DNA of 64,000 bases from MED-G16 sp964467915 (GCA_964467915.1 CAYXSW010000002.1:54391-118390), one strand, 5' to 3'. Positions 17,360-26,613 are shown, counted from the first letter of the stretch. A program made the numbers and translations. The notes: generated from the sequence alone by a model not told the origin.

Positions 17360-17755
17360 ATGAAAAAAGACAACTCAGTAAAAGATTATATAGCAAAAGC
17401 TAAAACTATTATAAATGATGACAAGAAACTTAAAAAACTTATTGAAGATGTATTAAATAAACTTAAAGATTTATCAAATGATGACAAGGCAACATCAAAG
17501 TTAAATGATTCCTTGAGAATATTTATAAGAATAATAAATGCCTATACTTCTAAAGAGTATACATATGTTCCGTGGAAGACGATATGTCTACTTGTTGCAG
17601 GTTTAATATATTTTATTTATCCTATTGACCTTATACCTGACTTTATTCCAGTTTCTGGGTTGATAGATGATGTAGCTTTTATTGCTTGGATATATGATTC
17701 TATAAAAGAAGATATTGATAATTTTCTGGAATGGGAGAAAAGTACTAAGGAGTAG
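17360..17755 (+). CDS. YkvA/DUF1232 family membrane-associated protein
   Basis: The protein has 131 residues. The first about 75 are charged and helical. From about 72 comes the DUF1232 core: YVPWKTICLLVAGLIYFIYPIDLIPDFIPVSGLIDDVAFIAWIYDSI. It carries the hallmark YPIDLIPDFIPxxGxxDD motif between two hydrophobic helices. The family is widespread and of unknown function, probably inner-membrane. It lies 2 bases after folB and 58 bases before the prp operon, so it probably belongs to the divIVA-folB transcript. No enzyme activity can be claimed. Confidence 0.8.
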   Translation: MKKDNSVKDYIAKAKTIINDDKKLKKLIEDVLNKLKDLSNDDKATSKLNDSLRIFIRIINAYTSKEYTYVPWKTICLLVAGLIYFIYPIDLIPDFIPVSGLIDDVAFIAWIYDSIKEDIDNFLEWEKSTKE

Positions 17756-17777
17756 GGCATCTTATTAAAAATTATTT

Positions 17778-17785
17778 TATGTTTG
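17778..17785 (+). promoter_or_regulatory. Possible -7 element for prpBCD
   Basis: TATGTTTG (TAnnTTTG) lies 28 bases before the prpB ATG in the 58-base gap after the DUF1232 gene. No TTG stands at the ideal -33 distance. If used, it separates the methylcitrate operon from the upstream genes. Confidence 0.35.
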
Positions 17786-17813
17786 GAAAGAACAAACAAT
17801 TACTAAAACCCAT

Positions 17814-18689
17814 ATGAGAGGAAGGTTATTTAAAGACCTTGTTAATAATGATAAAGAGCCATTATCTATTTTCGGTACAGTAAATGCATATTCATCAATT
17901 CTTGCTAAAAAAAATGGTGTTAAATCAATCTATCTTTCTGGGAGTGGTGTAGCAGCATCATCTTTTGGATTACCTGATCTTGGATTTACTAAACTTGAAG
18001 ATGTTGTTGAAGACGCAAGAAGAATTACTTCTATATGTGATTTGCCACTTCTAGTTGATATTGATACAGGATTTGGTTCAACAAAATCTATTCAAAATAC
18101 TATTCAGTCTTTAGAAAAAGAAGATGTAGCAGCTGTTCATATTGAAGATCAGGTAGATTTAAAAAGGTGTGGTCACAGACCAAATAAAAAATTAGTTTCA
18201 ATCGGTGAGATGCAAGATAGAATTAAGGCTGCTGTAGATTCCAGAAAAGATGAATCTTTTGTGATTATGGCAAGATCTGATGCGTTAGCTGTAGAAAGTG
18301 AGGAGATGCTTCTAGAAAGAATTTATTCATACATCGAAGTTGGAGCAGATATGATTTTTCCTGAGGCCTTAGCATCACTAGAGGGGTATAAAAAAATTAC
18401 AGATGTGTCATCAGTTCCAATACTAGCAAATATCACAGAATTTGGAAAAACCCCTTTATTTACAAAAAAAGATCTACACGATGTGGGAGTATCAATGATT
18501 CTGTATCCTCTAACAGCTTTTAGGGCGATGAGTAAAGCTGCAGAAAAGATTTATAAAGAATTATCAAATGCTGAGTCTCAAGAACATGTTTTAGAAGATA
18601 TGCAATCAAGAGATGAGTTATATGAATACCTTTCCTACCATAAACATGAGAAGGAAATGGATGATATTTTAAATAAAAAAGATGAGTAA
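17814..18689 (+). CDS. prpB: Methylisocitrate lyase
   Basis: Cleaves 2-methylisocitrate to pyruvate and succinate, the last step of the methylcitrate cycle for propionyl-CoA disposal. The 291-residue protein is of the isocitrate lyase/PEP mutase superfamily. Visible are the substrate segment IYLSGSGVAASSFGLPD, the metal-binding DIDTGFGS, IEDQVDLKRCGHRP with the catalytic Cys of the KxCGH motif, and VIMARSDAL plus MIFPEAL. The neighbours prpC and prpD make methylisocitrate lyase the best reading over other superfamily members. The 3' end overlaps prpC by 8 bases. Confidence 0.9.
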   Translation: MRGRLFKDLVNNDKEPLSIFGTVNAYSSILAKKNGVKSIYLSGSGVAASSFGLPDLGFTKLEDVVEDARRITSICDLPLLVDIDTGFGSTKSIQNTIQSLEKEDVAAVHIEDQVDLKRCGHRPNKKLVSIGEMQDRIKAAVDSRKDESFVIMARSDALAVESEEMLLERIYSYIEVGADMIFPEALASLEGYKKITDVSSVPILANITEFGKTPLFTKKDLHDVGVSMILYPLTAFRAMSKAAEKIYKELSNAESQEHVLEDMQSRDELYEYLSYHKHEKEMDDILNKKDE

Positions 18690-19791
18690 AGGATTAAGAG
18701 GTATTGAGGCAGGAACAACTTCAATATGTACTGTTGGAGAGACTGGGGATGATCTACACTACAGGGGTTATGACGTTGTTGATTTAAGTGAGCACTGCAT
18801 TTTTGAAGAAGTTTGTTATCTATTGCTCCACGGAAAACTTCCTAATAATGATGAGCTTAAAAGTTTTACAGATGATATTATTTCTAAGAGATCTCTTCCA
18901 AATTATTTAAAATCAGTTCTGGAGAAAATTCCTAAAGACACGAATCCTATGGATGTGCTAAGGACATCGTGTTCTTTCCTTGGAAATATCGAACCTGAGA
19001 AGTCATTTGATAATCAGATGCACTGCTCAGAGAGATTACTTGGAATATTTCCTTCAGCATTAAATTACTGGTATCATTATTCTCATTCTGGAAAAAAGAT
19101 TTCAGAGGAAAATGACTCTGAAACTATTGCAGGTCATTTTCTGCATACTTTACACGGAAGAATGCCAACTGAGACAGAGGAGAAGGTTATGAATATATCT
19201 CTTATCCTCTACGCAGAACACGAATTTAACGCGTCGACTTTTGCTGCAAGAGTATGTGCTGCTACACTATCTGATTTTTATTCTTGTGTAACAGGAGCAA
19301 TTGGTACATTAAGAGGTCCTTTACATGGGGGAGCAAATGAGAAGGCGATGGAACTCATTTCAAGATTTGAAGATGAGGAATCAGCTGCAAAATCTATCTA
19401 CTCTATGCTTGAAAATAAAGAGCTAATTATGGGTTTTGGTCATGCTGTGTACAAAAAACAGGACCCAAGAAATGATATAATCAAGAAGTGGTCAAAGAAA
19501 CTATCAGTGGGGAGACCTAATGAAAGACTTTATGATATATCATCTAGAATTGAGAACATTATGAAAGAAGAGAAAGGTCTTTTTGCCAATGCCGACTTTT
19601 TTCATGCATCGGCATATAATTTTATGGATATACCTACTAAGCTTTTCACTCCTATTTTTGTATGTTCTAGAGTATCGGGTTGGGCAGCACATATTATTGA
19701 GCAGAGATCAGATAATAAACTAATAAGGCCAGGAGCAAAATATGTTGGTAGTGAACCACTTGATTTTGTTCCAATAAACGAAAGAGATTAA
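18682..19791 (+). CDS. prpC: 2-methylcitrate synthase (citrate synthase family)
   Basis: Condenses propionyl-CoA with oxaloacetate to 2-methylcitrate. The 369-residue length fits the short type II-like PrpC/CitZ group. It starts GLRGIEAGTTSICTVGETG, typical of this family. Catalytic residues are His in LRGPLHGGANEKAM, His in the signature GFGHAVYKKQDPR and Asp in LFANADFFHASAY. From sequence alone it could also have citrate synthase activity. Its position between prpB and prpD, with 8-base overlap to prpB and one base to prpD, supports the methylcitrate role. Confidence 0.88.
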   Translation: MSKGLRGIEAGTTSICTVGETGDDLHYRGYDVVDLSEHCIFEEVCYLLLHGKLPNNDELKSFTDDIISKRSLPNYLKSVLEKIPKDTNPMDVLRTSCSFLGNIEPEKSFDNQMHCSERLLGIFPSALNYWYHYSHSGKKISEENDSETIAGHFLHTLHGRMPTETEEKVMNISLILYAEHEFNASTFAARVCAATLSDFYSCVTGAIGTLRGPLHGGANEKAMELISRFEDEESAAKSIYSMLENKELIMGFGHAVYKKQDPRNDIIKKWSKKLSVGRPNERLYDISSRIENIMKEEKGLFANADFFHASAYNFMDIPTKLFTPIFVCSRVSGWAAHIIEQRSDNKLIRPGAKYVGSEPLDFVPINERD

Positions 19792-19792
19792 T

Positions 19793-21241
19793 ATGAAAAA
19801 TGAGGTTTCAGAAAATTTTATTTCTGATTATGACAAAGAGATAAAAGAGATTGCAGACTATACAGTAAACTTCTCAAATTTTTCAGACCTTTCAAGGCAA
19901 ACAGCATACCATGTATTTTTAGATAGTATAGCCTGTGGGATACTAGCCCTAAAAAATGAATCATGTAAAAACTTATTAGGCCCAGTCTTTGGTGGATCTA
20001 ATATAGCTGACGGGGCAAGAGTTTTTGGAACAAATTATACGCTGGATCCGATAAGAGCTGCTTGGAATACAGGCTGTATAATTAGATGGCTAGATTTTAA
20101 TGACACGTGGTTAGCCGAGGAGTGGGGTCATCCCTCGGATAACTTGGGTGCAATACTTCCTCTTGCTGATTTTATAAGCTTGAAAAGAATAAAGGAAGGA
20201 AAAGATCCAATTAAAATATCTGAACTATTAGAATATATTATAAAGGCTCATGAGATACAAGGCGTATTGGCGATTGACAATAGTTTTAATAAAGTAGGTC
20301 TAGATCATGTTCTTTTAGTTAGGGTAGCATCAAGCGCTCTCTCCTCATACCTACTTGGTGGTGATTTTGAAGATGTATGTAATACCGTATCTCACGCGTG
20401 GGTTGATGGAAGTAGTCTAAGAACTTATAGACATGCGCCAAATACTGGAAGCAGAAAGTCATGGGCAGCAGGCGATGCAACATCGAGAGCAGTTCATTTG
20501 GCATGGCTTACAACAAAGGGTGAGGGTGGATACAGAGGTGCTCTTTCAGCTAAGACATGGGGATTTAGTGATGTTAGTTTTAAAAGTAAACCAATTAAAA
20601 GAAGTAAAGAGTACCGTTCTTATGTAATGGAAAACATTTTATTTAAAATTTCATTTCCTGCAGAGTTTCATGCACAGACTGCTGTTGAGGCTGGAATATC
20701 TTTACATGAAAAGTATGGAGATAAGCTTGATAAAATTTTAAAGATTGAGGTGGAGACTCAAGAGCCTGCAGTTAGAATTATATCTAAGACTGGACCACTA
20801 CATAATTATGCTGACAGAGACCACTGCCTACAGTATATGATTGCTATAGCATTGATATATGGTAAGGTTGAAGCTAAACATTACCAAGACGAAATTGCAA
20901 GTAACCCTATGATTGATTCGTTGAGAGAAAAGATGATAATAAGTGAAAACCCAAAATTTTCTAGTGACTACCTGGACCCAAGTAAAAGATCAATTGCCAA
21001 CAGCATCACTCTAGTTTTTGATGATGGGTCTAAGTCAGAGAAAATAACTGTTGAGTATCCCGTTGGCCACAGGAATAGGAGAGAAGAGGGGATTCCTCTT
21101 CTCATTGACAAATTTGAGGATGCAATAAAAAGTTATTACCCTAGTAATCAATCAGATGATATATTGAATTCCTTTTTAGATATGGAAAGTTTATCAAGTA
21201 TGTCAGTAAATGAGATGATGGATAAATTAATTATAAAATGA
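19793..21241 (+). CDS. prpD: 2-methylcitrate dehydratase (MmgE/PrpD family)
   Basis: Dehydrates 2-methylcitrate to 2-methylaconitate. The 482-residue protein is a normal PrpD. The N-terminal helical MmgE/PrpD domain contains RQTAYHVFLDSIACGILAL and WLDFNDTWLAEEWGHPSDNLGAIL, with conserved Asp/His substrate residues. WAAGDATSRAVHLAWL follows, and the C-terminal lid includes KISFPAEFHAQTAVEAG and PVGHRNRREEGIPLL. The end overlaps the dtd start (ATGA), so dtd rides on the prp transcript. With PrpD present and no AcnD-PrpF pair nearby, conversion to methylisocitrate would use the cell's aconitase (inference). Confidence 0.92.
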   Translation: MKNEVSENFISDYDKEIKEIADYTVNFSNFSDLSRQTAYHVFLDSIACGILALKNESCKNLLGPVFGGSNIADGARVFGTNYTLDPIRAAWNTGCIIRWLDFNDTWLAEEWGHPSDNLGAILPLADFISLKRIKEGKDPIKISELLEYIIKAHEIQGVLAIDNSFNKVGLDHVLLVRVASSALSSYLLGGDFEDVCNTVSHAWVDGSSLRTYRHAPNTGSRKSWAAGDATSRAVHLAWLTTKGEGGYRGALSAKTWGFSDVSFKSKPIKRSKEYRSYVMENILFKISFPAEFHAQTAVEAGISLHEKYGDKLDKILKIEVETQEPAVRIISKTGPLHNYADRDHCLQYMIAIALIYGKVEAKHYQDEIASNPMIDSLREKMIISENPKFSSDYLDPSKRSIANSITLVFDDGSKSEKITVEYPVGHRNRREEGIPLLIDKFEDAIKSYYPSNQSDDILNSFLDMESLSSMSVNEMMDKLIIK

Positions 21242-21690
21242 GGGTAGTAGTTCAGAGGGTAAGTCAGTCTAATGTCAAGGTCTCAGGAGAGGTAATTGGT
21301 GAAATTAAGGAGGGTCTCATGGTTCTTGTAAGCTTTGTTGATGAGGATAATGACATTGATCTTGAGTGGATGACAAAAAAAATTGTCAATCTCAGAATTT
21401 TTAATGATGATGAGGGAAAGATGAATAGAAGTGTCCAGGACGTAGGTGGAGATATTCTTCTTATAAGTCAGTTCACTCTCCACGGGTCAACTAAGAAAGG
21501 GAATCGTCCTTCTTTCATTAAGGCAGCGAAGCCAGATTTTGCAAACGTCATGTACATGAAGTTTATTAAAATATTAGAGCAGTCTCTGGGTAAGGGAATT
21601 CAGACAGGAGAGTTTGGGGGCGACATGAAAGTTAGTTTAATCAATGATGGGCCTACAACAATTATTATAGATTCTAAGAGTAAGGAGTGA
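21238..21690 (+). CDS. dtd: D-aminoacyl-tRNA deacylase
   Basis: Hydrolyses D-aminoacyl-tRNAs (and glycyl-tRNA-Ala) to protect translation. At 150 residues it is typical. Hallmark motifs are the N-terminal MRVVVQRVSQSNVKV, the SQF motif in LLISQFTLHGSTKKGNRPSF, and the C-terminal NDGPTTIIID carrying the Gly-cisPro dipeptide. The ATG overlaps the prpD stop by four bases. The stop lies one base from the convergent secreted-protein gene. Confidence 0.95.
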   Translation: MRVVVQRVSQSNVKVSGEVIGEIKEGLMVLVSFVDEDNDIDLEWMTKKIVNLRIFNDDEGKMNRSVQDVGGDILLISQFTLHGSTKKGNRPSFIKAAKPDFANVMYMKFIKILEQSLGKGIQTGEFGGDMKVSLINDGPTTIIIDSKSKE

Positions 21691-21691
21691 G

Positions 21692-23116
21692 CTATTTTAT
21701 TAAATATAACTTTATTTTCTTTGCCACATCCTTCTCATAATAACTAAATTCAAAGTTAATACCATTTTTCATAGGTGGTCCAATTCCTTCAACAAAAACT
21801 CCTCCATTATAACTTTCTACGTGACCATCACAATAACAATCCGCTTCCTGGTTTTCATCATCATTCCAACAAATATCTATTGATTGCCCATTAAATTTTT
21901 CAATTTCCGATTTATTACTACCTACTCCTAGACCATCTTTTGTCCGGAATTTTTTATTATATGAATAAATTTCCCACCATCCATCATACCAAGACCAATC
22001 ATCAATATAAAATTCTATATTTTCTGTTTCTATATAATACGATCTATAGCGGTCTCCATCACATGATTGAGCATCGGAAACTTTTACATTATCTTTACCA
22101 AATATTGAAAATAAATCATCAATAGTTGTCTTGGAGTTGATTTCCCCAAAATTATTATTAGTAACTAAATACTTATTTTCTATCTCCTCAAACTCATATC
22201 GATAAAAATTAACACTATTTATACCTCTCGAAGTAAACACGAGCTCAAAAGCATTATTATCCATAAGGGTAATTTTATAAGTCCCTCCTTCGTATTCCGT
22301 ACCCTCACTGTAACAGGTACTCTTAAGGCTTAAATGTCTTCCATTAGTAGATTTTTTCCCATAAAGTTTGCAGTATACTCCGTCAGTTAATGAACTAGAA
22401 TATGAAAATTCACCTGTGACATCATCTCCATCTATGGTAAAATTTACTTTTTCTCCTATCTCTTTCATCCAATCTTCAACAACTATAGATGCAGAATATT
22501 TTCCGTCTTTGAAACTATTATTTTGGAACCTGTGAACTAATGTGTGATAAATCCAATGTTCTCTATCATTGTTTTCTCGAATAGGGTAACCCTTCTCATC
22601 TAAGTTGAAAAGACTATCTCTAACCATATCCCAGTCACCCCATTTACTTAAATCAGAAATCTCTTCTTTTGTCAATTCTGCTCCTTTGATTTTATACCAT
22701 TTATTTCCATCTGCAATGGCAGAGTCAGTTATATCTACAGGTGTAGCAGGGTTACTTAACCAATCTGTTTGAAGATAATCTGATTCACTTCCAAAGTTTA
22801 AAGCGTCTTTATACCATACCACCTTATTTAATTGGAATAATACCTTGCTCTCACTTACATTTGGTTTGTTTCTTATGTTAACATTTGTTGCGATTATATA
22901 TGCTATATTTTTTGAACTATTACAATACTGATTGAGAGCTTCTATTGCCGGGGTGACATCATCTTCTACGTCATATCCGTAGTATTCATAGAGATCTTCA
23001 TTATTAAACGTGTTACAGTCATATCCATACTCGTTAAAAAAATTTTCTATAGATTGATTTTGAGAGAATATATTTATACTAAAGAATAGAAAAAATATTG
23101 ATAAAAAATATTTCAC
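21692..23116 (-). CDS. Secreted protein of unknown function with SH3-like domain
   Basis: The protein has 474 residues and is not assignable to a named family. There is a Sec signal peptide (1-18, MKYFLSIFFLFFSINIFS). After an acidic stretch comes a bacterial SH3-like segment (about 73-150; IIATNVNIRNKPNVSESKVL, then KWYKIKGAEL). The conserved-looking WGDWDMVRDSLFN and HWIYHTLVHRF segments and a beta-rich C-terminal half rich in aromatic and acidic residues follow. About nine cysteines are present, including a DCYCDG cluster near 440, unusual for this AT-rich proteome and suggesting disulfides outside the cytoplasm. It may bind cell wall or polysaccharide (inference). It precedes nothing obvious functionally; the antiporter gene ends 1 base upstream. 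Confidence 0.7.
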   Translation of the reverse strand: MKYFLSIFFLFFSINIFSQNQSIENFFNEYGYDCNTFNNEDLYEYYGYDVEDDVTPAIEALNQYCNSSKNIAYIIATNVNIRNKPNVSESKVLFQLNKVVWYKDALNFGSESDYLQTDWLSNPATPVDITDSAIADGNKWYKIKGAELTKEEISDLSKWGDWDMVRDSLFNLDEKGYPIRENNDREHWIYHTLVHRFQNNSFKDGKYSASIVVEDWMKEIGEKVNFTIDGDDVTGEFSYSSSLTDGVYCKLYGKKSTNGRHLSLKSTCYSEGTEYEGGTYKITLMDNNAFELVFTSRGINSVNFYRYEFEEIENKYLVTNNNFGEINSKTTIDDLFSIFGKDNVKVSDAQSCDGDRYRSYYIETENIEFYIDDWSWYDGWWEIYSYNKKFRTKDGLGVGSNKSEIEKFNGQSIDICWNDDENQEADCYCDGHVESYNGGVFVEGIGPPMKNGINFEFSYYEKDVAKKIKLYLIK

Positions 23117-23117
23117 A

Positions 23118-24434
23118 CTAATTGCTTTTTATAATTCTCTGCATTGTTAATCCTTGAACAAGGATAGTAAATAATACAACAGCGTAGGTAAGTATTAAAA
23201 TTAAGGACTTTGCGTCACCCATAGTCTCTGGTAAGTTAAGAGCTAGTGCAATACTGAGTCCTCCCCTTAGTCCTCCCCATGTTATAATTTTGGCGGTATT
23301 TTTTTCAAATTTTTGGAATTTTGATAGAATCACCACTGGTATTGAGACACCAATATATCTTGCCCCAACTACCATAGCTATTGTTATTATGGAAAGCAAT
23401 AAATAAATTAAATTAAAGCTCTCGTAAAGTAAGATGATTTCAAGGCCAATGAGGATAAATAATATAGCATTTAGTGTTTCATCAAGTAGATGCCAGAATT
23501 TATAAACATAATCACCCATAGCTAACTCAGACTGACCATTTCCACTATCCTCTTTGACATGTTTGTTGAGATAAAGTCCAAGAATGACAACACCTAAAGG
23601 ACCGGAAAGGTGATATTTATTAGCAATTACTGATACTAGAAGTACCATTGAGAGAGTGATTAGAACTTCTAACTCTACATGCTCATTTTCAATATCTTTA
23701 ACAAGTTTTAGACCAAGGTATCCAACAAGTGCTCCGAGAAAAATCCCTCCACCCACTTCGGTGAAAAATAAACTTCCTATAGCCTGAATAGATACTTCTG
23801 TGCCAGAAGTTTTCATACCTAAGAGGGTTAGGAAAACAACAACTCCAATCCCATCATTAAATAGTGATTCTCCAGCAATTCTAGTTTCAGTCATTGGTGA
23901 AAGATTCATTTTTTTTATTATAGATAGTACAGCAATAGGATCTGTTGGCGCAATTAATGCACCAAAAAGTAGACAGTCTATATAACTCACATTTAATGAC
24001 GCAAGACCAAAAATTGGTAAATTGATCAAATAGAAGGTTAGGGTTCCAACTACATATGTTGAAAATAATACTCCAAACGAAGCCAAAACTAGAACAGTAA
24101 TTTTATCTTTTTTTAGTAGGTGTACATTAATTGACATTGCACCTGCAAAAAGTAAGAATGGTAGCATCACATTGAGAAGCACAAAATTGAAGTCAAAGCT
24201 TACTGTTATAGAGTAGGCAAGATCCATGAAAGTTGGAAAGAAAAATCCAAGAATTAGGACTACTATTGACAGGGTAATTGCCATTATCATTAGACCTATT
24301 GTCATAGGTAGTTTTAAGACTCTTAAATTTATTATAGAAAAGAAGGAAGCTAGAATTAGAAGTAAAGCACTCAATTCTAAAATATCCAATTTTTGGGTTT
24401 CTAGTAAAGAATATGTCTGGGTTGCTTCTTCCAC
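23118..24434 (-). CDS. Na+(K+)/H+ antiporter, CPA1/NhaP type
   Basis: Inner-membrane cation/proton antiporter for pH and sodium homeostasis. The protein has 438 residues with about 12-13 hydrophobic helices. The ion-binding region reads LFGALIAPTDPIAVLSIIKKM (the unwound helix with TDP) and ETRIAGESLFNDGIGVVVFLTLL, where the ND pair is the electroneutral CPA1 signature. WGGLRGGLSIALALNLP matches the late arginine-containing helix. There is no large cytoplasmic C-terminal domain. Translation appears to start at GTG 24434; no suitable ATG precedes the first helix. It is divergent from the MazG-like gene. Confidence 0.9.
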   Translation of the reverse strand: MEEATQTYSLLETQKLDILELSALLLILASFFSIINLRVLKLPMTIGLMIMAITLSIVVLILGFFFPTFMDLAYSITVSFDFNFVLLNVMLPFLLFAGAMSINVHLLKKDKITVLVLASFGVLFSTYVVGTLTFYLINLPIFGLASLNVSYIDCLLFGALIAPTDPIAVLSIIKKMNLSPMTETRIAGESLFNDGIGVVVFLTLLGMKTSGTEVSIQAIGSLFFTEVGGGIFLGALVGYLGLKLVKDIENEHVELEVLITLSMVLLVSVIANKYHLSGPLGVVILGLYLNKHVKEDSGNGQSELAMGDYVYKFWHLLDETLNAILFILIGLEIILLYESFNLIYLLLSIITIAMVVGARYIGVSIPVVILSKFQKFEKNTAKIITWGGLRGGLSIALALNLPETMGDAKSLILILTYAVVLFTILVQGLTMQRIIKSN

Positions 24435-24486
24435 AAAAAAAAATTTATAAATAATAAATTAAGTGAAATTAAATATAAATTTAAAC

Positions 24487-24813
24487 ATGACTATAAAAGA
24501 AGCACAAAAACTTGTAGATATATGGATTAAAGAAAAGGGTGTAAGATATTTTAATGAGCTAACAAATACTACGATCTTGATGGAGGAAGTAGGTGAGCTG
24601 GCAAGAGTCATATCAAGGAAATATGGAGAGCAATCAATTAAAAAAGAAGAGAAAAATCTAGATTTGGCAGATGAGCTTGCAGATGTGTTATGGGTTTTAG
24701 TATGTATAGCTAATCAAACTGGAGTAGATCTTACTGATGCTCTTAAAAAAAATTTAGAGAAAAAAGATAGAAGAGACTCTCAAAGACATATAAATAATAA
24801 AAAACTACAATAA
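24487..24813 (+). CDS. MazG-like nucleotide pyrophosphohydrolase
   Basis: Small all-alpha NTP pyrophosphatase-type protein. I start it at ATG 24487 (MTIKEAQKLVDIWIKEKG, 108 residues) because this is the conserved N-terminus; a GTG at 24463 would add eight unrelated residues. The metal-binding pattern is present: LMEEVGELARVISRKYGEQS (ExxE) and LADELADVLWVLVCIANQ (ExxD). A basic C-terminus follows (KKDRRDSQRHINNKKL). MazG-like enzymes clear non-canonical nucleotides; the substrate here is unknown. The 3' end overlaps convergent comB by 9 bases. Confidence 0.85.
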   Translation: MTIKEAQKLVDIWIKEKGVRYFNELTNTTILMEEVGELARVISRKYGEQSIKKEEKNLDLADELADVLWVLVCIANQTGVDLTDALKKNLEKKDRRDSQRHINNKKLQ

Positions 24814-25506
24814 CTTAATACCGTCATTATCTAAATAAGGCAATATTTCTTGTGTGTCAACTTGAGAACAAAACTCAATATCTTTTACGTTGTCATAACC
24901 TGATAATCTTTTTGCATGAGAGGATTTTTTCATGAGAGAAAGTATATCACCTTTAGATTGTTCATATAATTTTTTTGCAATTATTACAGTATCTGAATCA
25001 TATTCAAAATTTTGTAATCCTGCCACTATTGCTCCAGCACACAAAGTGTCTTCTAGGTTTGTACTTCCTTTCCATCCCGAACATACTAATAGAGCATCAT
25101 TATTGCTATTATTAATGTATTCTATGATTTTTGATAGATTCAGAAATGATCCTATAAGAGTTATATGAGAGCCTTTCGTTTTGACAATAGCTTTTGTTCC
25201 ATTACTTGTAGCTATTCCTACATCCTTTCCTTCAAATTCACTCTTTTCAATTTTAGTAGGAGAGTTTCCGAAGTCAAATCCTTCAACTTTCTTACCCATT
25301 CTCTCGGCCATGATGATATATCCATGATCTCTAAGTTTCATACATTCATCTAGAGTTTCTACAGGCATTACAGATTTAGCTCCAGAAAAGAGAATAGTAT
25401 TAATAGTGCTCGTTGCTCTTAATACATCAATCACCACAACATTTTTGTCTTTATGCTGATAATTCTCAAGTTGTTCGTGAGTTAAACAAATTTCTATGGA
25501 ACTCAT
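24805..25506 (-). CDS. comB: 2-phosphosulfolactate phosphatase family protein
   Basis: The 233-residue ComB-family protein carries VVVIDVLRATSTINTILFSGA (metal/substrate loop), ERMGKKVEGFDFGNSPT, IATSNGTKAIVK and LLVCSGWKGSTNLEDTLCAGAIV. In methanogens ComB turns 2-phosphosulfolactate into sulfolactate for coenzyme M. In Bacteroidetes the other CoM enzymes are absent nearby, so the real substrate may be another phosphosulfonate or phosphate ester. It is the last gene of the minus-strand operon rnhB-gcvT-comB, overlapping gcvT by 4 bases. The family call is firm; the reaction in this organism is not. Confidence 0.85.
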   Translation of the reverse strand: MSSIEICLTHEQLENYQHKDKNVVVIDVLRATSTINTILFSGAKSVMPVETLDECMKLRDHGYIIMAERMGKKVEGFDFGNSPTKIEKSEFEGKDVGIATSNGTKAIVKTKGSHITLIGSFLNLSKIIEYINNSNNDALLVCSGWKGSTNLEDTLCAGAIVAGLQNFEYDSDTVIIAKKLYEQSKGDILSLMKKSSHAKRLSGYDNVKDIEFCSQVDTQEILPYLDNDGIKLL

Positions 25507-26585
25507 ATGAAAGGTCTTTTTACAATTACTGCTTCTATTTTTTTTGATCTTACCTCTATAAAAATTTTTTCAGAAAGAGTATCTTCTTTATAACTAATAT
25601 ATCCCATCCCAATAGCCTTTTTAGTATAAGGAGAAATTGATCCACTCGTAACTTCACCAACAAGTTCTTTTTCCTTATTTAAAATTTTGTATCCTTTCCT
25701 CGGTATACCTTTATCTTTTAACTCAAATCCAACAAGAATTTTAGATGGGTTATTATTTCTATCTCTATCAACTATTTCTTTACCAATAAAATCTATTTCT
25801 TTCTTACATATCCATTCAAGCCCAGCTTCAATTGGATTTATGGAGTCATCAATATCATTTCCATGTAGGCAGAAACCCATCTCTAGTCTTAAGGTATCTC
25901 TAGCTCCTAGTCCTATAGGTTTAATTCCAAATTCTTTACCTTTTGAAATCACATTACTCCAAATAGATTCTGCAAATTCATTTTTTACATATAGTTCAAA
26001 ACCTCCAGCACCTGTATATCCAGTGGCTGAAATGATTACATTTCCAAAGTCACTAGTTTCTCTTTCGATAAATGTGTAATATTTAATACCTGATAGATCT
26101 TCATTAAATATTTGATTACAAACGTTTTCTGCATTTGGTCCTTGAACTGCAAATAATGAGTAATCATCTGAATTATCTTTTATTTCTACATTAAGGTTAT
26201 TATTGTCATTAAGCCAATTAAAGTCTTTTTCCATGTTTGATGCATTAACTACTAGCATGTAATTATTTTCTCCCATGTCATAGACTAAGAGGTCGTCAAT
26301 AATACCTCCAGAGCGATTTAGAATGGAAGAATACTGTACCTTTCCTTTTGTTAATTTATTAATATCGTTCGTAGTAACCATCTGTAAAAAATCTTTTGCC
26401 ATCTCTCCAGAAACAAAAAATTCTCCCATGTGAGACACATCAAAAATTCCTACTTTTTCCCTTACGCAATTATGCTCATCAGCTATAGAAGAATACCACA
26501 TAGGCATATTGTATCCAGCAAATGGAACCATTTTAGCATTATTTTCAAGGTGAAATTTTTCGTTTTGTAAACTTTTGATATTCAT
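25503..26585 (-). CDS. gcvT: Aminomethyltransferase (glycine cleavage T protein)
   Basis: Transfers the methylene of the lipoyl-bound aminomethyl group to tetrahydrofolate, giving 5,10-methylene-THF and ammonia. At 360 residues it is a normal GcvT. It shows VPFAGYNMPMWY at the N-terminus, FDVSHMGEFFVSG, a substrate/folate region with LLVYDMGENNYMLVVNASN, and LGARDTLRLEMGFCLHGND with the folate-binding Asp/Arg. The C-terminal barrel ends with GEVTSGSISPYTKKAIGMGYI. gcvH and gcvP are not in the window. It lies 28 bases downstream of rnhB and overlaps comB. Confidence 0.95.
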   Translation of the reverse strand: MNIKSLQNEKFHLENNAKMVPFAGYNMPMWYSSIADEHNCVREKVGIFDVSHMGEFFVSGEMAKDFLQMVTTNDINKLTKGKVQYSSILNRSGGIIDDLLVYDMGENNYMLVVNASNMEKDFNWLNDNNNLNVEIKDNSDDYSLFAVQGPNAENVCNQIFNEDLSGIKYYTFIERETSDFGNVIISATGYTGAGGFELYVKNEFAESIWSNVISKGKEFGIKPIGLGARDTLRLEMGFCLHGNDIDDSINPIEAGLEWICKKEIDFIGKEIVDRDRNNNPSKILVGFELKDKGIPRKGYKILNKEKELVGEVTSGSISPYTKKAIGMGYISYKEDTLSEKIFIEVRSKKIEAVIVKRPFI

Positions 26586-26613
26586 GGCTCAAAGATAAGT
26601 TTTAAAGATTAAT

